Shown here piece by piece: positions 50,019 to 61,850 of a DNA stretch of 64,000 nucleotides. The notes beneath the pieces were generated by a model. The model was given only the letters and a program-made list of their open reading frames with translations, ran no database searches and was not told the origin of the DNA. The DNA is taken from NCBI RefSeq assembly GCF_014805625.2, contig NW_023998415.1, forward strand, positions 23,162,088-23,226,087. The letters run 5' to 3'. Numbering within the stretch: the first letter of the stretch is position 1; every line of letters begins with the position of its first letter. The stretch comes from Glossina fuscipes (Eukaryota; Arthropoda; Insecta; Diptera; Glossinidae). A program made the position numbers and the translations under genes.

Positions 50019-51063
50019 AAACTAGAAAAAGATTGGGTTAAAAGAAATGTATTCGAATAAGCGAACAGTGATGATTACGTTTGAAATCATTGTGAGAGTA
50101 GAAGAGAGCTCGCGTTCCTTAGTTTGCAATATGAACGCCTGTGAGGTTGTAATAAAGCAATTAATTGTGATTAATGCAGAGTTAAGCAAAATTTCAATAG
50201 AACTAAAAATGATTTTACATACATACATTCTTATGTGCAAAGTTGTATATATACAAACGCTATAATAGTAACCCCAAGTATCTGTATACGAAAGGGTTGC
50301 ATACATTTCAGCGAATATTAAAAGGAAAGGAAAATCTGTAATGAAAGTGAAACTAATTATGAATTCGTACTTAAGTAGTAGGTAAGCATTGTTTTTTAAA
50401 CTTTGTGCTTTTCAAATTATAAAAACATTAACAAAAAGAAAACCAAAAAATAAGAAGAATTCAGGTAAAAAAGTAAAATTTTAAAGAGTGATATCACCTT
50501 GTGCTCACTAAAAATAGGGTCATTTTTCAAAATTTCTACACGAAAAAGAAAAATAAATTTTATTAAAAAAAAAATTTACTAATATTTAGGTTTCTCGGCA
50601 TGAAAGTAAAAGTCTTAAGTTAAAAGTCATAGAAGAAAGTCCTCAGATATTTTTGATAAGGAAATGTAAGCATTGGAGCTCTCCCCGAAATAATCTTTTA
50701 CTTTTTTCTTGTTTTTGTTCGCCTTCCCTTAGCGCACTGCTACTGATCAAAATGTTGCACCCACAATAACAAATCAGAAAATTATCCGAAACTATAGCTC
50801 AAAATCTGGCGTATATCACGTCGTATTTTCTTGAAATTTAAAACAAGAATTCCACAATCCATATACATTTTATTCCAAGACGGATAGAAATTAAAAAAAA
50901 AAAAAGAAATCAATGAAAAATAAAGGACATATATATTTTTTGAATTTATTTTCTTTAGGGCGCGCATGTATTTTGACCAGCGACATCTATTGGTGAAAAT
51001 GATAAAGAAGTACACAACGGTAAAATTCGATGATTTTGACTTTTTTCTACATAAAGTAACAGA
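47001..51063. other. upstream noncoding DNA with many simple repeats
   Basis: A/T homopolymers (47480-47497, 47598-47611, 47818-47832, 49227-49241), an ACTT tetranucleotide repeat (49543-49586), and TA/AT repeats (49826-49850, 49979-50016). Apart from the frame at 48259 no coding signal. The 51099-50782 minus frame is unidentified. Confidence 0.5.
48259..48537 (+). other. 92-codon open frame, weak IST1-like resemblance
   Basis: ATG at 48259, noticeably higher G+C than its flanks. The segment LYEATRLLEIYCKVL (residues 29-43) resembles the LVEAMEILELYCDLL helix of IST1, the ESCRT-III regulator, with 8 of 15 positions identical. The following VSSLLCSAIRCRLQ is reminiscent of the next IST1 helix. 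The rest does not align, and the family's basic N-terminus is absent. It could be a decayed processed copy or coincidence. Confidence 0.18.
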
Positions 51064-52140
51064 TTGTGACATGGGTTTGCCTTGATGGCTTAACCCCACG
51101 GTGGCCCAAGCCGCGCGGGTTATTTAAGCGTAACCCACGCCCCAGAGTCCACATTGTTTATGGTGTATGAGTCAATAAACCCACTCTGGTCAGTGTTGAG
51201 GCCTATCCGTACCTCGATTTATTCCACTTTGGCATGGACCGAGTGAAAACCACAACCATCACGAATACTTCCCGAAGGGCCGTACCCAAGCAATCAGGGC
51301 TCACCAATTGATCAACTTCAATGCGTTCAAGGGAATAGGGCTCGTTCCACCGTAGTTTCTACGAAGCCTTGTTGGTCAGTTACCACCATTACCCAAAGGC
51401 ATCCGTGAATATATAATTTAAAATTGTACGATAGGCAAAAGGATAAAAAGCCTACCGTCAAATCCCTTTTTAAATTATTTATATTATTTTCATGATTTGT
51501 AACACTCTAATATGCGCTTTCGACGGCGCATACAAAGGCAAAAGGACCAAAATACTTTTTAATTTTAATTTCAAATTTATTTTAATTTCTAGATCAAGTC
51601 AGTCCTTTAACGAGCAAATCATTGCATCTTATTTCATTGATCATTAATTTCAATTCCATCATTTACCCGTAGCCATACATGGCTCCTGACCCCCGTGGCT
51701 CCCAGTTTAGACTATAAGGTCTTAAGCATACTTTACTTGACTGAAACCGAGTCAGACCAGTTTTGTCTTTGGATTCACCATACAATCCCGGTTAGCCAAA
51801 ACCAGGACTACCCTTCATCGAGATATATAAGTTTCGGGCTGCACTGACATGGCAGCAGGCGAACTACCATGCACTCAATAAGTTACTACCTTTATGTATT
51901 TTTACGTAACCAGTTACCAGTTGGTTTATGGTTAGAATTTCCTTGGTAGTAATTAACTGCTTGAGTAAAGAGCTCATATTCCAGTGAACCCCTACACCAT
52001 CTCTCAGAAAACTCGTCGCCGAGTTATAGTAGTCCGAAGACTAAAACCCTTCTTCGCCGGCCGAAGCCGTTGCCCGGGGATCACGACAAGGAGGTGAGGG
52101 TTTCGGCACATCTATGCTCCTCTTAGAGCATAGTTTATCA
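51064..52140. other. less AT-rich noncoding block with several short hairpins
   Basis: G+C content rises sharply against both flanks, and homopolymers and AT repeats are rare. No open frame over 60 codons occurs before 52041. Perfect short inverted repeats include GGGTTA/TAACCC (51117-51136), TATGCGC/GCGCATA (51511-51532), AGCCAT/ATGGCT (51671-51684), AACTCG/CGAGTT (52010-52025), CTTCG/CGAAG (52052-52066) and CTATGCTC/GAGCATAG (52112-52133), plus an 8-of-9 stem at 51428-51458. An AATAAA with GT-rich sequence follows a TATTTAAG (51121-51195), which could be LTR-like. It directly precedes the mariner fossil at 52177. It may be a noncoding part of a retroelement, a structured RNA region, or an unrelated insertion; I cannot name it. 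Confidence 0.4.
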
Positions 52141-52176
52141 CCCCCCATTAAGTAACAGTGTATGCAGACACTAACC

Positions 52177-52465
52177 ATGGAACGTTTAAAGTTGCATTTT
52201 CGACATTCATTGCTTTTGTTATTTGATTTGAAGAAATGTGCCGCCAACGCCCATTAAACACTTTTAGAAGCTCAGGGTGATGCTGCCTCATCACAACCCA
52301 ATTGTCGGTTTTGCTTCCAAGGAGTTAAAAGTGGTGATTTTGATATTAGTGATAAAGAAGTCTGCCGCACTCATGAACGCATTCATGAGACGTAGCGCTT
52401 TCTGAATACCATTGCTAAAGAAATCCGAAAATGCGTCGACAATTGGGTCGCTGCTAAACTAATAA
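52177..52465 (+). pseudogene. Mos1-like mariner transposase fragment
   Basis: One frame from the ATG at 52177 reads MERLKLHFRHSLLLLFDLKK, a TAA at 52255, TLLEAQGDAASSQPNCRFCF, then FKSGDFD-like GVKSGDFDISDKE (to 52359). After about 14 unrelated codons containing a stop, the same frame continues LNTIAKEIRKCVDNWVAAKL (52402-52461). This matches the order of the Mos1-type DNA-binding region: HTH1, the RFKSGDFD--DKE linker, then I-K-G-WVPHEL. The middle of HTH2 is deleted. Weak echoes of a HRIVTGDEKW-like block (about 52640) and a KETYIRNGNKP stretch (about 52690) suggest the fossil extends to about 52740. Not functional. Confidence 0.6.
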
Positions 52466-52740
52466 CGTTCTTTCGACGCGGTGTAGTCGTGATAGCAAGT
52501 TCTGACTGCTGTTTACAGCCCTTCGGGGAGTACACGCAATAAATATATTTGCCTTCTCCAGCTGCAGTTGTGGCCCCCGGCTTATAGGGATTGTCTAATT
52601 CTCTGAACAGATGGTTACGCAAAATTAACCCGTGCAGCATCGGTTGCCGTACGGTGAGGTTTTATAACACGTACTCATGTCAAACAAAGGAAACATACAT
52701 CCGGAACGGGAACAAGCCTTTAGCGAATGCACGTTTTTTA

Positions 52741-53261
52741 TTCACCTCCTTTTGAAATGAAACCACGTACGCCTGAGTTATGATGTTCAAGCTAGATTTC
52801 GCTTTATTTATAATTCTTAGGAGATCTGTTTACAAATAATTTACAGGAACTTATATTAACAACGGTTTAATACTCGTTATGGTCTTGTCCGTTCGAATAT
52901 TGTAATTGAACTCTCTTCACTTTTCGACTCTTTTCTTGACTGATTTCGCCATCCGTAAATATTCTGCTTATATATCCATTCACAAGTAAGTTTTTGTTAC
53001 CTAAGTTCGCCACGATATTTTGAATTTGTTTTTCCCCTAAATTTCTGCCAATTGTTTTTAATCTTTTCGCCAGTCGCCAGTTACCAGTTACAAGCTGCAT
53101 GACGCAGATAAGCCATTCTTTCGAATTCGGTTTCTTAGAAAGTCGACCAATTCTCGTGAAAACTCTAATTATCAAATATGGAAGTTTCTTCAATACACGC
53201 CTTCTTCAATTGAACAAATGATCAGAATTCAAGCATTTATTTACAATGACATCCATTTCCA

Positions 53262-53304
<43 letters not shown>

Positions 53305-56300
53305 AAAGGGCATTGATTATTTGGGCATAAAAAATGTCGAAAAATTTATTAATAAATTTCTAATTATTTTTAAGAAAATTTACAAAATGTTTCATTTACG
53401 TTTTAAAATACCGCCACATCAAGATTTCAAATTGTTTTATTTTCACTAAGTCCCTTAGAAAATTAATGGTTTAACCGAAGAAATGCAGCGAACCTTATAT
53501 TTAAATCTATAATAAATGTACATATACGAGCGTGTATATAATTCCGATATAAACTTAAACATAAATAATATCAGCTTTCTGTGGATGAACTCACATCCAC
53601 TCGTCTGGATACATACATATATGCCAATGCATGTAATATCAACTTTTAAGGCTTAAGTAATTTTTTATTTCGCTGCGTCCTCAGTTTAATGGAGATGGGT
53701 GGAGAGCAAAATGTAAAAAACAACAAAAAAAAAAAAAAAAAAACGAGAAGGGTGAATGAAACATAAGACTAAAATATATTTTACTGTACTAAATTAAAAA
53801 CTTTTAAATACAATTTAATTTGCAATTTTCACACACAAGTAACAACATGTTCAATCCTGTCGGCCTGCATGCCTGACAACAACAGCAGCAACAACATGAA
53901 AGATAAAGGAATGAAAATGAAAAAAAAAAAAAAAACAAACGAAAAAAACAAACTGAGCATTCTCATACATTCAAACCTATATGCATACATACATACATAT
54001 ATATATATTATATATATATATATACGTACGTACATTTATAGATGTTTGGTCGCATAACATATATTACTTGCGTATAAACGTATATAGTTGGTATGTATAA
54101 TCTGGGATTTCTACCTGTGGTTTCATTGTGTTCTGAATATTGTGTTGTCGTTGTTGTTGTTGTTGTTGTTTATTCTTCCTCTTCTTTTTATAGAAACAAC
54201 AACAAACAAACAAGAGCTTGAAACGTTAAAGCTATTTCTTCGTTCATTGTTTTAAAATATATATATATTTGTATGTAAACACTTAAGCTGTCTGGTTGGT
54301 CGATCGGTGTGTTGGCTTGTCTGTCGGTCGGTCGGTCGGTCGGTCGGTCGGTCGGTCGGTTAGCTAGTTAGTTAGTTGGCTGACTGTTTTGCTTTGCCCG
54401 GATGAATTGGATGTATAGCTTTATATGCGCTGATTCCAACCAAAGAATAATGTGCGTGTGATTGTTTAAACATTTTGGAAACTTTTCTTTATTTTTACAA
54501 ATATTCACATTAACGATGTGTTCATTTCCTGAAAAAACAAAAAAAAAAAAAAAAAAAAAACAAGAAAATTATATATATATATATATATATATTCCTAGAT
54601 ATTCAAACGGTGACCCTTTATGCCGGTTTAGCTTTCTTTGCTATAACTGATTGACTCGCTTACCACTCGAAGCTTTGCTTTAGGTTTTCATCCATTTTGT
54701 TCTAAATAATTTCCACCTCCTCCTAGTCACTTGCACTGCCATAGAAAGAAAGGGAAGTTTTTGTTTTTTTTTTTTTTTTTTTTTCTTCTCTCTTATACGC
54801 ATATTCCATATCACACTACCGTACACACATTTATATATTATATTTATCAAGTTTGACTTCTTAATATGGCAGTCATTTAATTTCACCTTCAAATTGTTCG
54901 ATTTTGTTCTGTTGTCCTCTTATAGTTAGTTCTTTACAAACACTTGAAACATGTTTTTTTTGGTATTTCTATGCAATTTCTTCCTTTTTTGTCGGGTAAA
55001 TGTTACGAAATCAAAACTTTAAGCCAAACATTTCATTATTCATTTCGGGTCTGTTGTTTTAGTTTTTCATTTTATTTATTTATTTATTTATTTATTTTTA
55101 TTTTTTTGTTTATTCTTTGCTAAAGATAAAGAAAATTTAGCCGAATATTCACACACGTAGTAATTTGGTTATAAAAAAAATATTTTACGGTAATGTATAA
55201 ATTTTTCTGATACCTTCATCTGTCCATCCTACTGTCAGGGTGTGAACGTCTGTTCATTTAAATTGGTTTCTGGTGTACGCTAACGCATACACAAATCTGT
55301 GGTGGTTTCTTCTTCCTATTAGCGTTATGTCAGTTAGTAGCAGCTTACGTATAAATTTATTTTATTAGAGCAGTTGTGTTGTGTGTTTCAAACATAAGTG
55401 TGGCAATAAATAATGCAGGATTTTGTTATAAAATAAAGAAATAAATAAATGAAAAAAGTTGTGTGCCCAAGCCAAATTGAATTTGATTTGAAGTAAGTAC
55501 GGATTCCACTTTCACTCTCTATATAAAATAGTTTGTGGATACTGTTTGCGAAACTTGTGAAACTCTCGCCGTTTTAGGACAAATCATTCACAAATCAAAG
55601 TGGCCGCTTTTCAAAGTTTTTTTTTCTTTATTATTATTATTTTATTTTTTTTTTTTTTGATGTCGTCCATCAAATGCGTGGATTCGCCAATCGAACCGTG
55701 CATGATTGCCGAAGCACGTTGTTTTACGCATACTGAATTCATACCTCTATCCCAAGAGTTATTCACTTACTTTTTTAGGGGAAAATAAATAAATAAATAA
55801 AGCCCTCATTATTATTTGGCTTACCTCACATATTATATTGGTATCTATGTACGTTTTGTGCACATTTTGTAGAGATGTTGATTTATGATTTCCGTAGTCA
55901 GGTTACAAATACTTTTAACTGTGTTCTGAAGAATTTCATATTTGAAACGGTGATTCACACTAAAATTCATTCAATCATTCACAAAAAACAAAAAACAAAA
56001 AAAAATATAAAAAAGTTTAACATACATTTAACGCAATAAGCAAAATATTGCTTGCCAAAATCAATACATAGTCTATATACAGCCATGGACACATACATAG
56101 CTGTAACGAGACATAGGCATTTATAAAAAAAGTTGAAGAAAACCATTATTACATTGATTGTTTAACAATCTAAAAATGTTTAAATAATTCAAGCACAAAT
56201 AACACCTTAAGGAAAACTGAAGAGGGAAAAGAAATGAAATTAAGTCTATATTTTTTACGCTCCATCTACCCTTATACATGTGGGATCGTTTTTATTGGTT

Positions 56301-57049
56301 GAATTTTTTTTTTTTTTGCTAAAGTTACTTAAGCGTTTTTGTTATTATACAGAAAAAAAAAAAAAACAATATATATATACATATATATATACATATAAAT
56401 AAAGGAATAAATAAAATGAAAGGAATGAAGAATTGCATTAAAAATGTTTGCAAAAAAAAAAAAAAAAAAAAAAACGGCAAAGATTCACAAGGCATTTATT
56501 AATAATAATAAATCTTTTCATAATTCTTAAGGTGCTAATGTGCTAATGCGCTATTACTATGTCAATGGCTGTGTATCGGTATTAAATCGATTCCCACTAG
56601 CATGCATTGTCCGAATTGATGAATCATTTTTACTCTCGCCCAAGAAGGGTTAGAGTGTACATATGTTAGTGTTACCATTCCGTTTGTAAGCAAACACATG
56701 ATTAGCTATCCCGCTGCTGGAATGTGTCTGCTGTTTCCTCATGGATCTCTTACGGTCGCAAAACTTAATTTGCAAATCGTAACCTGGGTAGATTTACTCA
56801 AAGCTCTAAACCAGCGAAGGACGACATGTCAACACAACAAAAACAAAAAAACAAAAAAAAAAAAAAACAAACAAAAAATTAAATTAAAAAGAAAAACGAA
56901 AATATAAAGAACTTAAATAAAAGAAGGAAATTTCAAAGCATTACGACATCCATAGACATAGAACCAACAGCAGATAGCGAAACAGAACAGAAACAGTTCG
57001 AATACCATTTCATAACAATAAACTGAAAGTGCGGCCTTCAAAGTGAACC
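52741..57049. other. noncoding DNA with many simple repeats
   Basis: A CT repeat (53264-53301), a TA-rich patch (53996-54022), GTT repeats (54150-54176), a GTCG tetranucleotide repeat (54323-54361), a TA repeat (54571-54592), a TTTA repeat (55072-55098) and an A23 run (56452-56474). The 53193-52867 minus frame (108 codons, basic) resembles no known family. Confidence 0.5.
54323..54361. repeat. GTCG tetranucleotide microsatellite
   Basis: About ten units of GTCG, followed directly by TTAGC/TAGT units. An unusual GC-rich motif in a genome where the other tetranucleotide repeats seen are AT-rich. Confidence 0.9.
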
Positions 57050-57960
57050 TGTGATCGGCTTATCAGTTTTCTTTACCATTAGCAAAGAACTTTTTACCCT
57101 CGGGTATTCTTTATATATAGGTTTGTTAATAATTTGGGAAATGAATTTACTCGCTCCCATCGTCCCTGCGTCCTTTTCAAGAAACACTTAACCAATCTAA
57201 ATTTAATTTACAGATGTCACGCAGCCCTCTTCAGGCATTGTATAGAGATACATATACAAGCAATAGATAAAGTTTGGTCTCATTATCGCACCTATGTTAA
57301 TCTTGAACGTCCTTCTTGAGCAACGCTCACATTTTACGTTTCTCGTACCCGCCTTTATGGCCGTAGAACTGACTTTAGAGAAATCTTCGAACGTCTAGCA
57401 ATGTCTTTTCCGCAGTGCCTTTGCCTTATGCCTTTGGCCGCGTACACGTTATTAATGCAAAATTTCGCAGCCACATTCATTTCAAAGCGACTGATGAACA
57501 AAAGTGAGATGACATAAACACTTTTTCGTTATTTATGCAACACCCAATATCATGACAATCAATCTGTACGATCTGAATATAACCGCTTATGACGTCTGCA
57601 ATAACAATGATATCTTAGAAACGTTAGAGTACTTCTTGGATTATTAAAGCGCATATGTTCTGAGTTTGCGTTATCTTTGCGTAATTTCGCGTATTACGAT
57701 TTCAGTGAAATTAAAATTTTTCACAACAGCCCTGATATAGAGGCGGAAGTTTCTTCAAGTTTTCTGCAGCAATTCTCTTATTGGTGAACAACATTTTCCA
57801 TTCGTGCGGGACACTTATGCCGGTCGGACGCAATTAACAAAAGTGAAAATTTCTAAATTAACGCGTTTCGCGATAACTGCTCGTCTTTGCGTTCTTTATA
57901 GTTTTTCCTTGAACGAAAAAATAAACAAAAGAATTATTTTCCAAAAATTCCAGCCGCATT
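57050..57960 (+). other. coding-like but broken segment, unidentified
   Basis: Low in simple repeats compared with its flanks. Long stretches read through as plausible protein: SRTRLYGRRTDFREIFERLA (about 57345-57405), MTINLYDLNITAYDVCNNND (from about 57552), a frame running EFALSLRNFAYYDFSEIKIF to about 57790, and another giving RDTYAGRTQLTKVKISKLTR (to about 57870). They lie in different frames separated by stops, as in a decayed gene or element. No family recognised. Confidence 0.25.
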
Positions 57961-58079
57961 TATGACTATCTTCGTCTTTCGTGCGCACTACGTACATTAT
58001 ACGATATGCAATATGTGTGCTATCGTCTGTGATATATAGTGATGCGTATGAAAAAATTTCGATTGATTAGATGATGGGG

Positions 58080-58930
58080 AGCACTAAGAGAGACTTAAGA
58101 CAGAGCCAATTAACATTATACCGATCGATTCTGAATCATTTTTTAAATCGATTAATATATGTTTGTCTGGCGAATCGTGCCTATTCTTAAGTTTGTTACC
58201 TACACTACTTGCGGAGCAGGTTGTATTCAAGTCATAATATTTTTTTTTGTATTGATTTAAGCTTGTCTGTCAGTCCTGGCATTTTTATATTGAATCTAGA
58301 GGCTACAAGTTTTTAGATACTTTGATGAACTTTGATATATTAGGACGGTTTGACCTAAGGATGAATCCTATTGATAATACATTTGATTCGTTCAATTTTA
58401 CGATCACTCTCCCTATAATGCCCTGCTCGAGAATAGACTCTATGTGAAAGAAATTGCTATTTTTAACATTTCTCAATAAAAATCGGAAAATATTGGAAAA
58501 ACGACAAATTTAGATCGATTCGGGTAATTCTTTAAACCACTTCCCGAAATCGCAAAATTTCGCATTTTTTTCAGATTTCTTAAATAGATGATGGAAAATA
58601 CGTTATCAACTTCAGATCACATAGATTCAATTTTTTTCCCCACCCGATACGGAGACTGTAACACAACGACGGAGAAGTAACACAACAAAACATAATTGGT
58701 AGCATCAATAGATTTGATGGCCGTCTCCTATATAAGGATTCTCAACAGAAGCATATCTTGACGTAGAAATCACACATAATAAATGATGTTTTGATAAAGG
58801 GTTCTCTGGATAAGCATATCTTGACAAGGAAATAACGTATAGTTAATGTTTTACTATGAAAATAGATAGAGAGTTGCATTAGGTAAAGTAGTGTAGGGTA
58901 TTTAATGCCCAGCCTTGCCCGGTTGTAACT
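58080..58930 (+). repeat. dispersed fly repeat, two copies end to end
   Basis: 58080-58190 carries ACTTAAGACAGAGCC, ACCGATCGATTCTGAATCAT and TTTGTCTGGCG, then breaks. At about 58195 a second copy starts (ACCTACACTACTTGCGGAGC) and repeats the CTGTCAGTCC, GATACTTTGATGAACTTTGA and CGATCACTCTCCCTATAATG blocks, ending GTGTAGGGTATTTAATGCCC and TGCCCGGTTGTAAC. Confidence 0.65.
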
Positions 58931-60840
58931 TTTTTTACTTGATTTTTCGCTATCCCTGCTCTTTCAAGTGCATAGATTTAGATGGGTATGGGTATGCAGT
59001 GGGGTTGCTGGCGATGGTAAAGCATGATGATATCATATATACGGAGACCAATGGAACAAATATTCTATGCGCTGTTTTCTGTTTGACTGTTTGACTATTA
59101 AACGATAGTTAAATGGTAACGCGAATGAGGCGAAGGTGGATGAGAAGTGCGGGTCCTTACAAGGAGCTTATATAATCAAAGTCACAAGAAGAACAACATC
59201 GAATATGATGACGTTATAATGATAGGAAAATATGCCGTAGATGAGGATAATTCTGATGATGAAATTCTGTCGTATATTTTCTCTTTCTCCCTGATGAGTT
59301 GGCGGCACGCATTTGTAGTTCGTTCGTTGTTGACAAAAATACTGGTAGAGAGTATGCGGCGGTATGTACTCATTGGTAGTAATGTTGATGGCGAGTGTAG
59401 CATCACTTTGACCAGAGTTTTAAGTTGGTCGGTTAGTCCATTCGTTGTGTTATTTATTTATTTTTATTTTTTGCAATTTTTCTCTTCCAACATTTCAAGG
59501 GTATCTGTGTCCATTTAGTTGGCACTGTATTTGCCAGTGGCGCTGTAACTTCTGCCAGTGCGGTTGACGCTTATAACGATAGCGATGATGATGCCAAATA
59601 ACTGAGCCAAGCTTAAGTTGCAAATAATAACAGGAACAAACACACAAATACACATACACACACACACGCGCGCGCGCGCGCGAATACACAAAACATAAAA
59701 TTCAAACACAAACATAAATACGCAGAGGCATAGTTACAGACCTATATACATATATACATTTGCTGTCATTGCTACCATCATGCCATTCTTAATGTTGTTG
59801 TTATTATTGTTGTTATTGTTATTATTATTATTGTATTTATGTGGTCGAGTTTATGTGTATATGATATATTTATTGCCGTATAACGCCTATATGACTGCCT
59901 ACCCTGACTGTATATATGGTTGGGTTATCGCTAATGCTAGCCACCAAGTCGTTTGCTCAGGAATTTTTTGTGTAGTTCGGCATATTTTGTGTATTATTTT
60001 TTCTTTCACTCTTCTTTACTGTTGTTTGTGATAGATTCATTGCAAAGTTTTTTTCCCTTTCATTGTAGTCGTGCGGTTATGTTCAATGTTGTTGTCGTTA
60101 TTCCGGCAAGTATGCATGCATGCATGTATTTTGCGGGTGTCTGTCCTTGCAATTTTTAGTCTGCTTGTCTGAGTAGCTTCTGCCTTCTTGAGAGCGCGGG
60201 TCCATGATATCACACATATTTACACAGAAAACCTTTTACTTTTGCTCTACAATTGCGTGAATATGCAAGAATTTTTTAGTTCTCTGTTTTAATTCAGTCA
60301 GTCAGTTGCTGGTTCTTGGTCTTATTTTTAGTCTTGTTCTTACCTTTTACTCTCTCTTCTAAAGGTTCTTTGCTGGCAACACTTGAAAAAGTCATGTTTA
60401 CTCGTGTTTATGTGATTATTTGTTTGTTCGTTTGTTTGCTTGTGTGTTTATGTGCTCTTTTGTGCTTGTAAAATCGTTTTAGTTTTCAACACGATTCTAT
60501 TTATGTACGTTCACAACAATAGCAACTGCAACAACAGCAATAACAGCAAACGAACCAAACTTTGCGAATTTTTGCATTTGAAATGATTACTGCCTTTTAT
60601 GTGCTGTTTATTATTGAATGGGCTGCTTATATATACATATCTAAATGTATTTGTATATATATATATATACATTTATATATTGCATCTTATAGCATCATAC
60701 GTACAAATATGTGTGATGTTGTAAGATCACAGGAGATTTCTGAGAATTTTATATCTTTCGCAAAAGAGCATAACAACAATTTTACAACCGTTTCACAAAC
60801 ATATGCATATATACATATATACATTTATACATTTATACAC

Positions 60841-60881
<41 letters not shown>

Positions 60882-61494
60882 TATATATCTATACAAAGGC
60901 CTTTAGACATATCTGTGTTAATATGCGTTCAAATAAGCTTTTGTAGGTACGAATGCATGTAGGTTTCGCATTAAGAGTTACTCTAATAAACATACTTTTA
61001 CCTCTCTATGTGCGCATACATATGTGCGACTTCCTGTGCCTTTGTGAAGACTAAGAGTTTATTATCATCCAAAGTGTACGTACGTGTTTGGTCATATCCT
61101 CTAGGGGTTTTATGCACAACCATCTAAATTTATGGGAAATTCTCATTTCCTTGATGGAAAATTCAATTATAGTGAAAAACTTAACATAATATTGTTGCAA
61201 AATATTAAGCCTATCATATATCATCCCCATCCACGTAACTTTGGGTGCACCATACATTATCGGTGTTGTGATCGCTTTTAGATCGCCATCACGCCGAACT
61301 CTTACGAAATATCAGTTAATAAGCTAATAAAAAATTTAATATTATTCGTTAATTCCTTCTGCTTTGTATGTACAAAGAAATATTTATTATTAAAAGCCCA
61401 ATTTTTAAGATAGATATCATCAAACAAATATAGATTGCATGACAAGTCCGAGTGTAGTGTAGTGTTTTGTGGCAAATAAATTTGAATTTATTTA
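58931..61494. other. noncoding DNA with simple repeats
   Basis: Contains the CA/CG run at 59648-59682, TTA/TTG triplet repeats (59785-59835), a TGCA palindromic patch (60113-60127) and TA repeats (60655-60669, 60843-60880). The 123-codon plus frame at 59147 starts with GTG and resembles nothing known. Confidence 0.5.
59648..59682. repeat. CA/CG alternating purine-pyrimidine run
   Basis: 35 bp of uninterrupted purine-pyrimidine alternation ending in eight CG dinucleotides (59667-59682). The classic composition for a left-handed Z-DNA-forming tract. Confidence 0.85.
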
Positions 61495-61744
61495 CAAATT
61501 GATGTAATGAAGAGAAGGAAATTAATTTTTCTTATCTGTAAAGGAGGGAGATTCGTGATATAGATGTCAGAGTCTGGAAATAGTTTGGACAAGTACCTAA
61601 ACAATTGAATTTGTCGTAGTGTTCGTTCAGGAAATGAAAATCTGCCAAGGAACCTTACAAGTGAATATCGTAGAGGTGACCAGAATGACCGAAATTGCAG
61701 ACAGACGCGACTGATAGCACTTATAACGAATGTTAGGTCTATCT

Positions 61745-61786
<42 letters not shown>

Positions 61787-61850
61787 TTGCACAGACATTC
61801 ACACAAAATTAATATATCCTGTACCACATATTTGATGATACTTGATATAA
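61495..61850 (-). repeat. dispersed fly repeat interrupted by a CT microsatellite
   Basis: The reverse complement starts ATGTGGTACAGGATATATTA and ATTTTGTGTGAATGTCTGTG, then a 35 bp GA/CT run (61748-61782), then ACTTAAGATAGACCTAAC and GCGTCTGTCTGC. The simple repeat sits where other copies have the CCCAGAAGG block. Confidence 0.55.

Noticed and set aside
52867..53193. 108-codon basic minus-strand frame
   Set aside because: Lys/Arg/Ile-rich with no motif. Its CCAGTTACCAGTTAC segment echoes sequence at 51910, but that is too short to mean much.
56698..56907. 69-codon frame beginning MISYPAAGMCLLFPHGSL
   Set aside because: The FPHGS segment recalled an insect secreted family, but the flanking residues do not fit and the tail is poly-Lys from an A-rich run.
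59147..59518. 123-codon plus-strand frame
   Set aside because: It begins at GTG rather than ATG and its C-terminal half is a T-rich low-complexity run.
60550..60906. 114-codon plus-strand frame rich in Ile/Tyr
   Set aside because: Encoded by TA and TATACA simple repeats.
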